This document shows, in pieces, positions 9,741 to 23,200 of a stretch of 64,000 nt of DNA. Position 1 is the first letter of the stretch. Each line of letters begins with the position of its first letter. The notes under the pieces were generated by a model. It worked only from the letters and a program-made list of their open reading frames with translations, made no database searches and was not told the DNA's origin. The stretch lies in NCBI GenBank assembly GCA_963277665.1, contig OY728123.1, positions 630,786,915 to 630,850,914 on the forward strand. Direction: 5' to 3'. Made by a program: the position numbers and the translations under genes. Source of the DNA: Viscum album (taxonomy: Eukaryota > Streptophyta > Magnoliopsida > Santalales > Viscaceae).

Positions 9741-11334
9741 TAATTTTCATTTGATGATTAAAAATAGTGTTCATGGTCTTGATATCATTATGTATATGAA
9801 TAGGATACAACCTGTGGAAAAAAAACACTGCTTATGTAACAAAACATATAAAATAAAATGTGTAAGTGAATACCTAAAACGGTGATAATACTAAAATATT
9901 ATTAACATAGGAATATTAGAAGATCATATGTGATATCATATTTATGTATATTATTATTTTATAATTTAATAACAATGATTTATCTAGTATAAATGAGGTT
10001 AAACTACCCTCGACCAAGGAAAAGTAGAAGGTAAGGGTTAATTCTACAATCTCTTCATTATCCGAGGTTTTTTATACGTAATTATCTATTGGGACCTCTT
10101 TATCATCCACATCCATGTTTCTTAAAAATGTATTTCAATACATTTTGAATATTTACTATAAAATGGTTAAATTCATTTATACCCTTATGTGTTTTGAAAG
10201 GAATCTTTCCATCGTTTTCCAAACAAGGTACTTTTGACCTTTTCGACAAAATTAAGGTAAGAATATTTTTTTAACTTATACGGCAGGTGCGGCTATTTTC
10301 CGTTGTTATAACATCATCAAAGCTTGCCTTATAATATTATAAGAATATTTTAAAAATAAATGTTTTCTTTATAATTTTGTGACTCTTAAATTATTTCAAA
10401 ATATAAAGAGTTATTTCTCTAAAAAGGGTTTTTATTTCATCTATGTCAACATCCTTTGAGGGATTTTAAGTTTATTCGAAGTTGATTTATTATGATACAA
10501 AACATCCATATTGTATTGAATGTTTTGTGATATGACTGACTATTGATGTGCTACTTTTATACAATTCATGGATTATGGTTAAAGTGTTTACATTTTGTGT
10601 GCTTGTTTTAATACGGATGTTTATGATATGTTTAAACCTTTTCAAATGATGAATGTATTGGACTTAGTAAGTGATGGGTGGAGCCCGCTATAGCTCCTCA
10701 ATGCATCGGTAGGTCTCATGAGACAACAATACATGGAATTGTCCAAGACCCTTTCCCATTTTGATATACGGTTTAGGCTGAGGACTTAATCATTTTTAGA
10801 CATCTTCACCGAGGCCTTGACAAAATGTTTCAGAATGCCTGTCATTATACATTTCCTCATTATAAAAATAATATTGATGGTTCATGTGGTCATTCGACTA
10901 GTAGAATACCAATGATTATTTTATTATGGAATTATTTGCTCAGCTCATATTCCTTCCATAAAATTATTCATGTTTATTATTGGTAAAGGAATGTGGTTTT
11001 AATTATTCACCATACCTAATATTTATTTTATCTTCCACTGTATTGCATACCCTTATTGAGCATTTGAGCTCACCCCATTCTTATGTTTCATTTTCCTAGG
11101 ATATGAGGAAGTTAGTTATGAGTGACTTTCAGGAATTATTTAGGAGGCTATGATGTTTCCAATGGAATAAATTCATGTAGTATTTCTTTTCAAGTTGTAA
11201 ACATGAATTATGTATGAATCTTGTTTCCAATAATACTCAACTGATCGGTCTTTCAAGACATGATTTCCTTGTGATCATGAAAATTTTATGTAATAATTCA
11301 CCAACTCTGGGTAACTGGGGAGTGGGCGTTACAC

Positions 11335-11680
11335 CTGAGAATAATAATTTATTATAATTGGATTTTTCTTGGAGAATTTAACCCAATTTTAAATCCTGGT
11401 GAAATATTTTTTGTAGTAACTAATTTCATATCCTCAAGAGAGTTCAGATCATGTGTTGAATATAGTGTTTTGATAGAGGTCATCATGTTTGGTTCCAAAT
11501 ATACGTTGTATAAGAGTCATCTTAATGTTATGGTGTAATGTAATATTGACATGGATTTTGTTAATGATTCTTATTTAAATAATTGTAAATATATATCATT
11601 TATAACATTGTATAGGATCAAATCACATCATCACCCAATTATGGATGATCTTATTGGAAAGAATCCTAATTCCCCCCTTT
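11335..11680 (+). pseudogene. LINE A ORF2, C-terminal half of endonuclease
   Basis: WIFLGEFNPILNPGE at about 11358-11400 is the family's GDFN motif with Asp changed to Glu. VNDSYLNNC near 11558 and ITLYRIKSHHHPIMDDL at about 11600-11650 are the end of the domain; the essential SDH motif has become SHH. Both catalytic motifs are therefore damaged. The reading frame is shared with the start of the RT linker. Confidence 0.82.
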
Positions 11681-14520
11681 CATTTAGATTTGATAAGTCT
11701 TGGGTGACACATTCTGAATGTGGGAAGCTTGATCAAGATGATGGGGTAATGGGTTATTATAATAATAATTCATTTTCTTTCATCCTTTTGTTAATGATTC
11801 TAAAAGGAATAATGATGTTGTGGATTGAGGCTAGATTTGGCCTTCATGATCAGGAATCTCTACTCTTGAGGTGTCTCTTCTGCATATTCCATAGTAATGC
11901 ACCACTAATGAATTTTGAAATGAAATGTTTAAAGCAACTAAGGTTAAAATATAGATTAATAATCTTTTTAATTTGAAGAATTATATGAAGTTAGATTCTT
12001 TAAAGGATAACTGGTTTAAATATTGTTATAAAAACACTATGTTTTTAAATTCTGTTAAAATTTATAGAAAATTATCACTTCCATTATCTTTACTCAAAAT
12101 TTGGGATTAGGTTTTGGAAAATAGGAATTCCCTCTCAGCGAATGTTGTTTCTTTTTACTTGGATCTCTTAAATGAATCTTCCACTATTTTTGAACCTGCA
12201 TATGGTATTATTCAAAGATATGTTAATCAAGAGAATAAATCATGACATTCATCTATACCATTATATCCAAATATCAAGGGGGTTTCTTTAGTCTTAATAC
12301 TGATATTTCTCATCTTATGAATAGTTTTATTACCATCTTCATTCATACCAAATGGGATATCATTTAAGATGATGTTTTAAGTCATGTTCATCACTTTTTT
12401 AAAGGTGGTTCTCTTCCTTGGGGTTTGAATGATCTATTACTAGACTTAATTATATATGTTTTATAATTCCAATTATGTTTATATATTTAGACATATTTCC
12501 ATGCTCAATACCATTTACAAAATCATTATTATAATCCTTGCTAACAGATTGGATATCATCACAAGGAAAATTCTTTCCTCAACTCATTTTGGTTTCATTA
12601 ATGTAATGAAAATTAAAGACTATCTTATCACTATATTGGAGTGAGTCAATAATCTCAAAAAACTTATTCTAGGATGGTACATTTTTATAAAACGTGATAT
12701 CAAAAAGTTTTTTGATACGATGGACTAGAACATTATTTGAAATATTCGTGATAGGATTGGTTTTGTCGATTCTTTCATCACAAGGACTTAATAAACCATG
12801 AGCTTTGCTCATATATATGTGCACATAAATGGATCCATTAAGGGGTATTTTACTTGTTCTAGAGATTTTATGAAAGGTGACCCTCTGTAATCTATAATTT
12901 AATCAATTGCGGATGATTACCTCCATATTTGTTTCATCATGTATGGTAATGGGAAGTTCAGTTATATCTCTAGTGGTCGAGGGATTATTTCTACATATCA
13001 TTTTATTTATGATCATGATATCATTATATTATCTTATGGGGATAAAAAACCTGAGAAATATTTAGAAATATCTATTACACTATGGTGATGTCTCTAGCCA
13101 ATATTAGTTAGAGTAAGTCTTTCGGCTATTTTGGAAGGAACATATTCACATTGAGAAAGGTGTATATCATAAGATATTTGGGTATTAGAGATTTAATATT
13201 CCTTCTTATTTTCTTTGGGGTTCCTTTTTTTGGGGATGCCCAAATGTTTTTACAGTTTTTGGTATTATCATCCTGATCATAATTAAGTTATCCTCATGGA
13301 AAAGAAAACCCCCCTCAATGGTAGGTTATGTTTTAATGGTAAATTTTGTAATCATATATACTTTTTTTACTATTTTATGGTTTATGAATGTAATTTTTCT
13401 CTTATCATGTTTATTTATACTTATATTATGAAGTTCATTTAGTGTGGTATAATCCTGGAGATGAGGTTGGACACTATAACATGGAAAAATTGATGCATAC
13501 CTTCAGAGGAGGGTAGTATAGTAATTTATAATCTTAGGGTATTTAATTGGTCTTTTCAAGCCTCTTCCCTATAGAAGATTTTCAATAGAAACATGGAAGA
13601 CAATCTATTTTTATGTTCTTGGTTCTTGAGCAAGAACAAATTTATGAATTTCAATCATTTTGACTCTTTAGTCTCTCCTTCCATAAAATCCATATTTTCC
13701 ATAATTTATTCTAATTCAAGATATTCTGTTGTGAAGGATTCAACCCTTAATTTTTTGTCTACAACTTGGAGTTTTGGTTCTCGTATAGATTAACTCATTC
13801 ATGATGATAAGGGAATTAATGTGAATTTATCAATCAAGGATTAGATTAGTGATATAGAGGCTCTTTCGTATTCTATCATCGATGATATTTTTGAATATTT
13901 ATTCTCTTTAGGGGATAAATTATTCACTTGGGAACTAGATTTTAATTGATTTTTGAATTAAAATATATTTTATTATATTCCATTGGTTTTTCTGTAAGAA
14001 TAATTTGTATTTTAAGAATAAACAAAAAACTTATCACTTCTTCAAGATTTAATCTTGAATGGGGGTTTTCTCATTGAAAAATTATAACTGATGAATTTAT
14101 ACTTGAATAATTCATTCTATTATGTTTAGTTTCTATTAACTGTCATCAACATAGGTAGGAAATAGAGAAATTTTTTCTTAGTTGTGGTCCTACATTTACT
14201 ATATGGAAAGCAGTGACATATAAATTTGAATTTCAGTTTCCTCGGTCATGCCCAATTAGACACTTCATTATGAGATGGATGGATCTAGTTCTCTCTCCAC
14301 TTATATAGATGCTTCTTCAAACTTCTATAGTATAATTGATCACCATCCTATGGAATGCGATGAATAAATAGATATTTAAACGTTTTTATTCATCCCTCAT
14401 GTTGCACTATCTCAAGTGTTAGCTGCTATGATGAATTTTAATATCTCTCAAAAGTCATATTACTATAGTTTTCTCTTCCATTTATACCACCAACACACCT
14501 GTGTACATGGAGTAAAATAC
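11681..14520 (+). pseudogene. LINE A ORF2: reverse transcriptase and zf-RVT, degenerate
   Basis: L1 RT copies the element RNA at the nicked target. In order I see: linker SFRFDKSWVTHSEC (about 11680-11720); finger segment NTIYKIIIIILANRLDII at 12495-12560; palm DIKKFFDTMD followed by TAG for Trp (about 12693-12729); GYFTCSRDFMKGDPL at 12844-12888; the catalytic [FY]ADD motif as YDHD (13008-13019, two of three residues changed); then EEGSIVIYNLRVFNWSFQA near 13500-13560 and SWFLSKNKF. The zinc-binding zf-RVT region lies at about 14080-14210 (INCHQHR, FFLSCGPTFTIW). Many stops and shifts are present. Confidence 0.9.
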
Positions 14521-15197
14521 TATTTATGATTGTATATACAAAAATGGAATTGATTGAACCAATATTTTTTTATCTAATAAAATTCATTTAAATATTTTTT
14601 CCCTTTATTAGAATGGAAAATTTATTGTTCCATCCTTCATAATTATTTTACATAATATTTTTTTTCTGGTAAAGGAGCCCAATTTTCAAGGAATGTGCAC
14701 AACATACCATTAAAAAGTATGAATTAGATATCCATGAAACCATTTTTAAAGAAAAAATATGTGTCATATAAGTAACATTATAATATTAATAATAATGTTT
14801 TTAATTTACAAACTCATATATTATATTTTAGAACATAATTATTATTTTCTCCAAAATATTTTGTAAAACATTATATGTTTTTATACTAAAATTAATTTTA
14901 ATAAATTTTATAAATTCAATAAAATGAAATGGATTTAAATTTTATAATTACTGGATCCAAATTATATAATAATTGATTATTTATCTTTATTTATAATGAC
15001 TATTTTATCTTTTGTAAAAAATAAGTTACTATAGTAAAAGATAAATGGGTAAAAATAATAATTCAAGGGGTTAATGGATTGAAAACTAAAAAAATGTATA
15101 AAATTATTTTTATATTGTTTATCTTGAGCTTATATCTTCACACTCAATTATTTATCATTTTTTGAGTTTACATGACATGTTTTACATGTTCTCACAT

Positions 15198-15206
15198 TAT
15201 ATAAAG
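15198..15206 (+). promoter_or_regulatory. TATA box of T2 5' LTR
   Basis: TATATAAAG occurs at the same relative place as 22578-22586 in the 3' LTR, preceded in both by ACATGT about 15 bases upstream. Confidence 0.5.
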
Positions 15207-15594
15207 TTTAAATATTTACATTAATTTCATTCTCTCCAATTATAAAATGGGCCTCTAACAAAAAATTCAAGAAAATCCCAAAAATTGGTTTCCTCCAGAA
15301 ACCCTAAATATTATTCTTCACATTTAATAAACATATATTATCATTATATTATGGTCACAATGGATTATACTAATCCATAATTTTCAAATATACCTTACAA
15401 AAAAGTCTTAAAGTGATTAAAGTGAGTAATTGTTTTTTACATAACTAATAAAATTTAAATTATTCTTTTGAAATTATAATTTTAAAATCCAAATGTAATG
15501 TAATATGTATTTAACAGAAAATAAATTATATTATTCTATGGGAATAAAAATTAATAATAATTTCCCATTTATATTTAGTAAAATGATACAGTAA

Positions 15595-15830
15595 TTCATG
15601 TGTCGTGATGACTATCACCTCCCTGACACAACATGTTTTTATTTTCATCAGCAATATAAAAGGATAGTCTAAAAAGAAAATTAGAATAAATAATTATTTG
15701 TTTACATAATGTTTTTTATTCTGAAATAATTAACCATGTTACTCCTATCAAATGTCATATATAAAACTGAATCATCATCCAGGCATACCTTTAGACTTCC
15801 ACCTACAAGGAATGGGTGATTTTCATTTTC
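15595..15830 (+). repeat. T2 5' LTR tandem modules, period 184 bp
   Basis: GACTATCACCTCC (15610) and GACTTCCACCTAC (15794) are the decayed cores of two modules 184 bases apart. The 3' LTR has the same spacing (22987 and 23171). The cores are homologous in position to the CpG cores of T1. Confidence 0.5.
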
Positions 15831-18800
15831 TCTTTCATCATAGAAATACATGGATTTTCATGAGTACGTGATGAAATAAAAAATATATAATTTATTATAG
15901 TGTTAATTTTTTATGAATGAAAATATAACTAGATATTAAGGATATAATCAAAAAATGATTATCAATAATTCAATAATTTAAAATGAGTGAACTAGGAGGA
16001 AATTCATCTCTTGTTTATAAGTAATGATTGTATATAAATTACATTATATTTCATATTATTTAAATTTATGATATATAACAGCATGGGATGATCGGCCATT
16101 TGGGCTTGAAATGGCTCTTTCTAGGATATGGCTTCTCCATATGATCACATCATGGTAATGGGGGTTCCTGGGTGTGGAGGGTTTAAAAAGGCATCTCCCA
16201 AGGAATCCATTTTTTTAAGGAAATATAAATTTAGGATATATAACACTAATAGATACTAAATAATATAATTATTCATCTTGTATAATGATATTACGACTAA
16301 TCCTCCCCATATTCACCCATTTATCATGGTATGTTAATGTTTTTGTTGATTTAACCACCAACAAGAGCATTATAATGAATTAATATCACGGATGACTATG
16401 AGAAATTATTTAATGGTGTAATATGATGTAAATATGAAATTAAAATTTATTTGGTTCATTTATGTTATTATGAATATTAAACTCATAGATTAATAAATCA
16501 CCATTCATTCGTTACGAAACCTTGAAACAAGGACATCTTTGATTTCCACCTCATTTATCATAACAAAAAAATACAAATAATCAAATTACAATATTATAAT
16601 AAAATAATTTTAAATATATTATAATAACATAGATTATATTTCAGTTATTTAATTTGTGAAAATTATATATACCAACTAAAATTTTATGAATCCAAATTAT
16701 AATGATAATGATTACATACACCCGGTGTTGAAAATATGTAAAAACCAACTAATATATCTACATATTTAATGGATGATTATAAAATAGTAGAATAAATTGT
16801 TTTAATTATTAATGAATTTATGAGATATATTTTTACGGTAAGAATTATTCTTTATAATAGGCTGTAGTATAATCTAATAATAAAGGAAAAAATATATATT
16901 TTTTCATCGTATATTCCTATTGTTGAGAATTGTTTTGTATTATAATCATAATTTAATTTCAGGGTTGTATTTACTTCCAATATGATAAATAATATATGTT
17001 TTGAAATTTTATAATGGAATTTTAATAGAAATTTCCTTTTTTTTATTAAAGTGTCACTCAATCTGAAATAGTTTTTCTTTTCCTCAATTATGATTCTTTG
17101 AGACATTATACAAGTTTTTTCCCATGATTCTTTTATGTGGTGTTATATTTATTGGCTTTAACATGAATTTTATATTAAATAGTTCACTATAATTAATTTT
17201 ATAATCCATGAATATCATATTATTTTATAAAAATATTTTTTTAATCAAGTTTTACACAAGTCATAAGAGTTTATCGTATATAAATTCTCATTCATTGAGA
17301 TATTATCATTAATTTAACCATATTTTAGATATGTTTATTATATTTTATCTATTTATTGTATTATGTGATATTCTATAATTATTTAAATTTTACCAAATAA
17401 AACACAATTAAAATGATTCATTTTTCACATATTATGTTTCCTATAAGGGGTTTTCATAACTAAAGTCTTCTTTACTTAATTTATATTGTTTCATTAATAA
17501 CGCATCCCTTAAATGATTGTAATTACCAAACATAATATCAGGCTGTATGGTATTTTATAATCATACTTGGGTTAATTATGTTTTAATAAAAATGAATGTT
17601 TCATTTCTCTTCTAAAAATTTTATCTTTAAACAATAGTATTTATAAAATAAAAAAGAGGTTTTATTTCACTTTCCTATATTTTCTTTATCACTCATTATT
17701 TTTCCAAGATAATTAATATGTAATTTAAAGGATCAGTGTTTGAAGATTATTATTAAATTTATATTAATTCAAAGTATTTCACATATACTTATTAAATGTT
17801 TCTTAAGAAAGTTAAATGTAATTTTTTTTATTTTAAATTTTCAATAAAAATATTTTTCGAAAATATTTTTTAAATTTTCACAAACATTTCTCAAATAATT
17901 TTCAAAAATATTAAACCTAATGGTGGTTATGTTTAATTATATATATATATATTTCATCATTTTGGATATTTAAATTTTGATGTCAAACAATTTTATTCTT
18001 TTGAACTTTTTTGAATAATTTTTCCCATGGGTGTTTTCCATTTATGTCATCACTCATATATGCTTCAATGTTTCACTGGGGTTATATTCATTTGAAACTA
18101 TCTTCCCTCATTATTTGGATTTATTATGATCATGATTATTCTAGGATTTTATTATCAGTATATTTATGTCCCTATACATTGGGTACGTGATATTTTACTT
18201 AAATTATATTGGATATTGTTCACCTAGAATGAATGTTATTCAATTAACATGGGGAAAAGTAACTATCATTCCAGATGATGTTATTCTAATATAGATAATT
18301 ATTATTATTATGTGGAATGAATATTATAGGACCATACCCTTTCTTCCTCAAGATGGGTTGTGTAATAACTAAGCCTTATATAAACATAGAGAAATGTTTT
18401 GGTGTTATTTATAATTTTATACTAATATAGATGATTTTTGGGAAGTTGAATATATATTATGTGAATATACAACATCTTTCTCTGGTTGGGGTCCTTTCTT
18501 TGAATGTGGGGGTCATAGATCTGATGTTCATCTGAATAGTCTATGATCTTTTCTCTATTTCTATGATAGTTTAACATTTCCAATAGTAAAGGCTATATTT
18601 ACCAGGGATGAGGAAATTCGAGGTAGATGTGTGTCATGTCAGTTTTGGGATCAAGAATTTATATCGGTTATCACCTTCCATCTAAACTAGTTTATGAAAA
18701 TATAAAATTTGAATTGTTTTTCTATGATTGTTTTGATTCCATGTAATTTTAAGGAAGTTTTTGAGGTGGTGATTAGTTGTGGTATCTAATTTTTAATGTT

Positions 18801-19680
18801 TTATGGTTCCCATCTATCCTAATGTGACATTACGTGAAAATATAAAAAAATGAATTTTTATGATAAAAAAATATAACCATTTTTTTATATAGTACATGGA
18901 TCCATAAGAAATAGTATAAAAAGTATTTTTGAAATTTATGGTGAATTCATCAGAAATATTTAATTTATGTTTGGGGCCCCAAATTATATAACCCCTTTGA
19001 TTGATAAATAGGGATCATGGGAAAAAATTAGTTTTTTTTGTATGACACTTCCCATAATGGGATAATGTCTTGACACAATTCCTTGAATAAATGTTTTTGA
19101 CATTCGGCATTATGAATTCCATCTGCATAATTTAATAATTTTTTTGATATACATGTTTTCATTTATTATCATGAATATAGAATCATCTCAGTTGAAATTT
19201 GATTATAGATTCATGTTTTCTACATATTACTCTCATAATATTTATATGATGTTTATCACATGATTTCTTCAGTTACAAATTTACCTTACTGAGTGTTTTA
19301 GCTACTTTACTTATTATTTTTATATTCCCCGTGTTATGAAGAAAATAAGTACACATGACTTATTTTAAAGGATTTATTGCATGTAATAATTTATAGGATT
19401 TTTAAAATACTAATAATTAATTAAAAATACTCTTTTATATAAATGGGGAAACATCCATTCGAGGATAGAGACATTAGATTTATTAGTTTATGATGTGTTA
19501 TATTTATCTAATGTTATAAATTATAAAGTATCCTTGATATTTTAGAGTTGTAATAATCATTTTTGATTTTGTGATTATGGATTAATATATCAAGTACATT
19601 ACATCTAGTATAAAATAACGAATGTAAATATTTATCAATGATCGATTGATTCATCAGTGTGGATCTTGGGTTTAACGATT

Positions 19681-20360
19681 TTTAACAAGATAAATGTTTA
19701 TATAAAACTATAGGTATGAATTTTTATTGAGAATAATTTTAGTATTGATAAGATAAGGTTAATCATAATATAAATGGTATATAAAATCATTTGAAATATT
19801 CTAAGTCATTGATGAAGATTTAATTTTGGGATAAGGATAAGATAACCATAGTGAAAATCCTAAGGATAAGCCTTAGAGAGAATTATATATATAGGTTGGC
19901 ATTATGATGTATTGTTGAAGCCTTTACTTTCTGGTTTTAATATAAATAACATCCATATATGGATACTATATGTGAATAGAGGCTCTAGAAGATATATACT
20001 GAGGGGTAATAACCCTCAAAAGTGAGGATTAGTTATTAAGTCAATCATCACTTTGAGAATGATAAAGAGGCCTAAATAGACACCTAGTTTGACAAACCTA
20101 GGCTATATGATTTGGTTAATCATGTCCAAATTATGAACCATTATAATAAAATGAACATATTTAGTTCAGATAAACTAATAAGAATGTTACTATGGATTAT
20201 AATGATTCAAACATAGAGATTAATAAATTATGGTACATATTAATTGATATATAATATCCTAGAAAAAAGACAATTTGGATTTTTAGAGAATATAATTCAA
20301 GGATTTGTTTTATAACATTTTAAAAAAGTTCATGGTTGTTTTGAATGTCAATTTTGAGGA
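19681..20360 (+). other. T2 decayed leader
   Basis: Non-coding. GGGATAAGGATAAGATAACC (19832-19851) closely resembles the T3 leader just after its primer site (34290-34306). 19945-20060 faintly matches the conserved leader block of T1 and T3 (GAGGGGTAATAACCCT for GGGGTAAAACCTG). A primer-binding site is no longer legible. Confidence 0.45.
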
Positions 20361-21080
20361 ATAGTCTGAGATGTATGAGAGAAACCAACACAAATTATAG
20401 TACAATGAAAAAGGAAGGATATAGGTCAAACTTGGATTGATGGATATTAAACTAATCCAGTCACAGAACAACATGTTGATAAGGGTAAAATGAATTATTT
20501 TTGGAATCTTTATATTATATCAATTATGAAAATTACCTAGTTTTTTCAATGTTTCTACTCTCATGTCAACACTTATTGTTTTAATAACGGATTGAACTAG
20601 ATGGAACATCGTTCTAAGGGACAACGAAGAGATTACATCACTGAGAAACCAGTTTCAATGGGACCTATGGTGACAAAAATTATGATTATTCCAAACATGA
20701 TATCATGAAATATGATTATTAGTGTAAATGTAGTTGATGTGACAAACACATTTCTGATGTGAAAGATAAAGTCTCATTATGAAACATGTGAAAATGATGA
20801 TTAAGGAAATGAGATTCAATTTAATATATATTAGACGTATAGAAAGAACATAGAGATAATTTTTTTAGAGGGATATGTAAATTCTATAGCTGTGGAGGTG
20901 AAGGTAATCAGAAGTACACATGTATGGGAAAGTGAGAGGATATAATTTTTTATTGTTTTAATTGTATGATAGTTAGGAATTATGTGTCTCATTGTCCAAA
21001 TCTAAAGGAAAATGAGGTAAATAGTCACCAACAAACACGAGAACCAGGAAAATATTATAAAAATTTCTAATGAATCATAT
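20361..21080 (+). pseudogene. gag: T2 gag remnant with two zinc knuckles
   Basis: The capsid part is mostly unreadable. Two knuckles survive in one frame at about 20882-20923 and 20954-20998. The first reads FYSCGGEGNQKYTC, that is CX2CX4HX4C with the first Cys as Phe and His as Asn. The second reads CFNCMIVRNYVSHC, with only His changed to Asn. Spacing is perfect in both, which makes the call solid despite the decay around it. After this there are only about 370 bases before the 3' LTR, so protease and pol are absent. Confidence 0.72.
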
Positions 21081-21454
21081 AGTAAGTTTTAACTCTAAAT
21101 CTTCTACTATACAATGTAAAAAATGTTTCCACCAAATATTTAATATTCATTTATAAAAAAATACCTAATGGTATGATTATAATATAAATAATTTTCAAAT
21201 ATTGGGGCATGTTTTCCCTTATAGGCATAGATATTTAACCCATGTACATTTCTATGTGATATTTGTAATGGGTTAAATGTCTTCATAAATAACTTATAAT
21301 AATTTCTTATATAGATAAATCTCATTCCTCATCCAAAATAATCCCTTGATTATCTAGTAGTGTATTATTAAAAATGAATTCTCAGAAAAAATATCCCTAA
21401 TCTTATGGGTAAAATTTCAAGGACTAAATTTATTTAGTGGTCTTGGTGGTGATA
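21081..21454 (+). other. T2 stretch between gag and 3' LTR
   Basis: About 370 bases without recognisable coding sequence. The end, GTCTTGGTGGTGATA, may be a worn polypurine tract next to TGACCCCACACAATC at 21455. Confidence 0.3.
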
Positions 21455-22577
21455 TGACCCCACACAATCATAATTTATGATTACCATAAAAAAAATTTAA
21501 TGTGTTTGATAGCTTTCTCCACATGCAACACAGAACTAAAATAGAACCTCAAAAAAATGTAAAAATTAATAATGGAATTTAAAACCTATATATTAAATTA
21601 TCAATTATTAATTTATGTATTCACCTTGTGAATAATTTATAAAAATGAAATAATGGATACTTTTTATATGAATGAAATACAATCAGTATAACTGAAATAA
21701 CTAAGAAACCCATTTTATTCTTAAAAATTAACATGTTTCTAAAATGTGTGTTTTATTTCATGTAAATAAGTATTTAAAATTTAGATACTGATAATTTTAA
21801 TATTATATTACAATTATATAAATTATTAATTGAAATGAAATTAGAATAAAGAATAGATAATATTTTTAAAATTTATTTTCCAACAAAAATTATTTTCCAC
21901 TATATTTTTGGATTTTTTTAAAATATTAAATTGTCAAATTTGAAATTTATTTTGAAAAATAATACATTATTTTTGGATTAATCAGAATAATATAATATTG
22001 AGATGAATTTATGGTATTTTTCAAAGAGACTTTCTTTTAAGATAATGTTACAAAATAAACATTTTACAGATAACAAGATTTTTATGAAATTATTTGAATA
22101 TATTTATGAATTTATAATTAATAACAATATTCTATAAAATAAAATATTCATTATATATTTTACTCTATAATTTAAAATTTTATATTTTTAATTAGGAGAC
22201 ACATATTTTATATTTTTGAACATAAGCATGATTTTTCAAAAAACATTTGTTATACAATAATTTTTTTTAATATTTTCTTTATTAATTGTATAAATTGAAT
22301 CAAATTAAATTTATTTGAAATTTATAATCCATGTTTAACAATTATTTAATATTTATCTATTTACTTTCAACCATAAATATTAAGTTACCTTGGGTAAAAA
22401 CAAGTTTTTTGTGGAAAATTAAAAAGGGTAAATGTTATAATATCAGTTGTAAAGGTTTTAAAACATAAACAAATATGTATATAATTATGTGGATAAGATT
22501 TTTATTGACCAAATATATTAATAAAAAATTATTTCTCAATTTAGTTTCCACATAAAATGTTTAACATGTGATCCCTT

Positions 22578-22586
22578 TATATAAAG
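22578..22586 (+). promoter_or_regulatory. TATA box of T2 3' LTR
   Basis: TATATAAAG, partner of 15198-15206. Confidence 0.5.
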
Positions 22587-22972
22587 TGGAAATATTTTAA
22601 AAAATTCCATTCTCAACACTTCAATAAAATTGCCTCTCATCAGCCCCTTAGGGAACCCCTAAAAATTATCTTTCCTCCAAAAAAATTATCCTTATTAATT
22701 ATTATATAAAAATATTTCATTTTTTTTTCTTTTTGTCACAAGGTATTATCTTAATCTATCTATTTCAAAGAGATCTTCTAAGGTAATCTCAACGCATTCA
22801 ATGGAATTTATTAGTTTTACTAAACTAAATTCCTTTATAATTTTATATTATAATTAAAATTTTCAAATAAATATGTAGTTAAAAATAATTGGATATATAT
22901 TTAATTTTATAACACTATTTTATTATTTATTAATCACATTTTACCTTTCTATTAAAAAATGAAACTATAATT

Positions 22973-23200
22973 CATGTGTTATGCAGAATACCACCTCCAT
23001 GATGCAACAAGTTATGATTTCATTTATCAACTAATAGGGAATTAAGAAAATGTTAATTTAATAAATAAATATTATATTATTATCATTTTTATTATTTAAA
23101 AAAAATCCATATTACTCATTTCAACCATTATATAGAATGCCAAATATTCCACCATGCGTACGTGTGTACAACTGCCACCAAGGAATGATTGATTCTTGTT
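22973..23200 (+). repeat. T2 3' LTR tandem modules, period 184 bp
   Basis: Module cores ATACCACCTCC (near 22988) and AACTGCCACC (near 23170) lie 184 bases apart. The second still carries GCGTACGTGTGTAC, like the CpG core of T1. Confidence 0.5.

Larger units (their letters stand above)
2333..11334 (+). mobile_element. T1: Ty3/gypsy-type LTR retrotransposon lacking pol, nested in LINE A
   Basis: Two direct repeats of about 3.25 kb (2786-6036 and 8079-11334) flank an internal region with a tRNA-iMet-type primer site, a leader, gag and protease. The sequence then passes straight from the end of protease into the middle of the 3' LTR, so RT, RNase H, integrase and the first 450 bases or so of the 3' LTR are absent. 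The right end is sharp (GGGCGTTACA at 11334). The left end is placed at TCTAACACACC (2333) by resemblance to the TGTAAC starts of T3 and T4, and could lie anywhere from 2270 to 2365. No convincing target-site duplication was found. Confidence 0.88.
8079..11334 (+). repeat. T1 3' LTR, 5'-truncated
   Basis: It begins abruptly at a TTTCATATTTAGAATCA word that matches position 2786 of the 5' LTR, with no polypurine tract before it. From there it is colinear with the 5' LTR to the terminal GTTACA. The TATA box (9132), two 189-bp modules (9480-9740), the splice-like sites (10257, 11099) and the GGGTGGAGCCC block (about 10676) are all kept. The missing 450 bases at its left end belong to the same deletion that removed pol. 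Confidence 0.9.
11335..14690 (+). mobile_element. LINE A, right part
   Basis: LINE A continues after T1 with the rest of the endonuclease, RT, the region after RT and a zf-RVT motif. No RNase H domain follows, and recognisable protein stops near 14520, where T2 LTR sequence begins soon after. The 3' end of this LINE was therefore probably lost or is buried beneath T2. Confidence 0.85.
14700..19680 (+). repeat. T2 5' LTR
   Basis: It pairs with the split 3' LTR (21455-24960 plus 28490-29693). It contains a TATATAAAG box (15198), two modules 184 bases apart, a GGGGCCCC block at 18972 that stands for the GGGTGGAGCCC block of T1, and the remains of the polypyrimidine-AG block near 19320-19345. 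The right end is placed near GGGTTTAACGA by analogy with the other LTR ends. A segment of roughly 270 bases around 18330-18680 has no clear partner in the 3' LTR. Confidence 0.7.
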
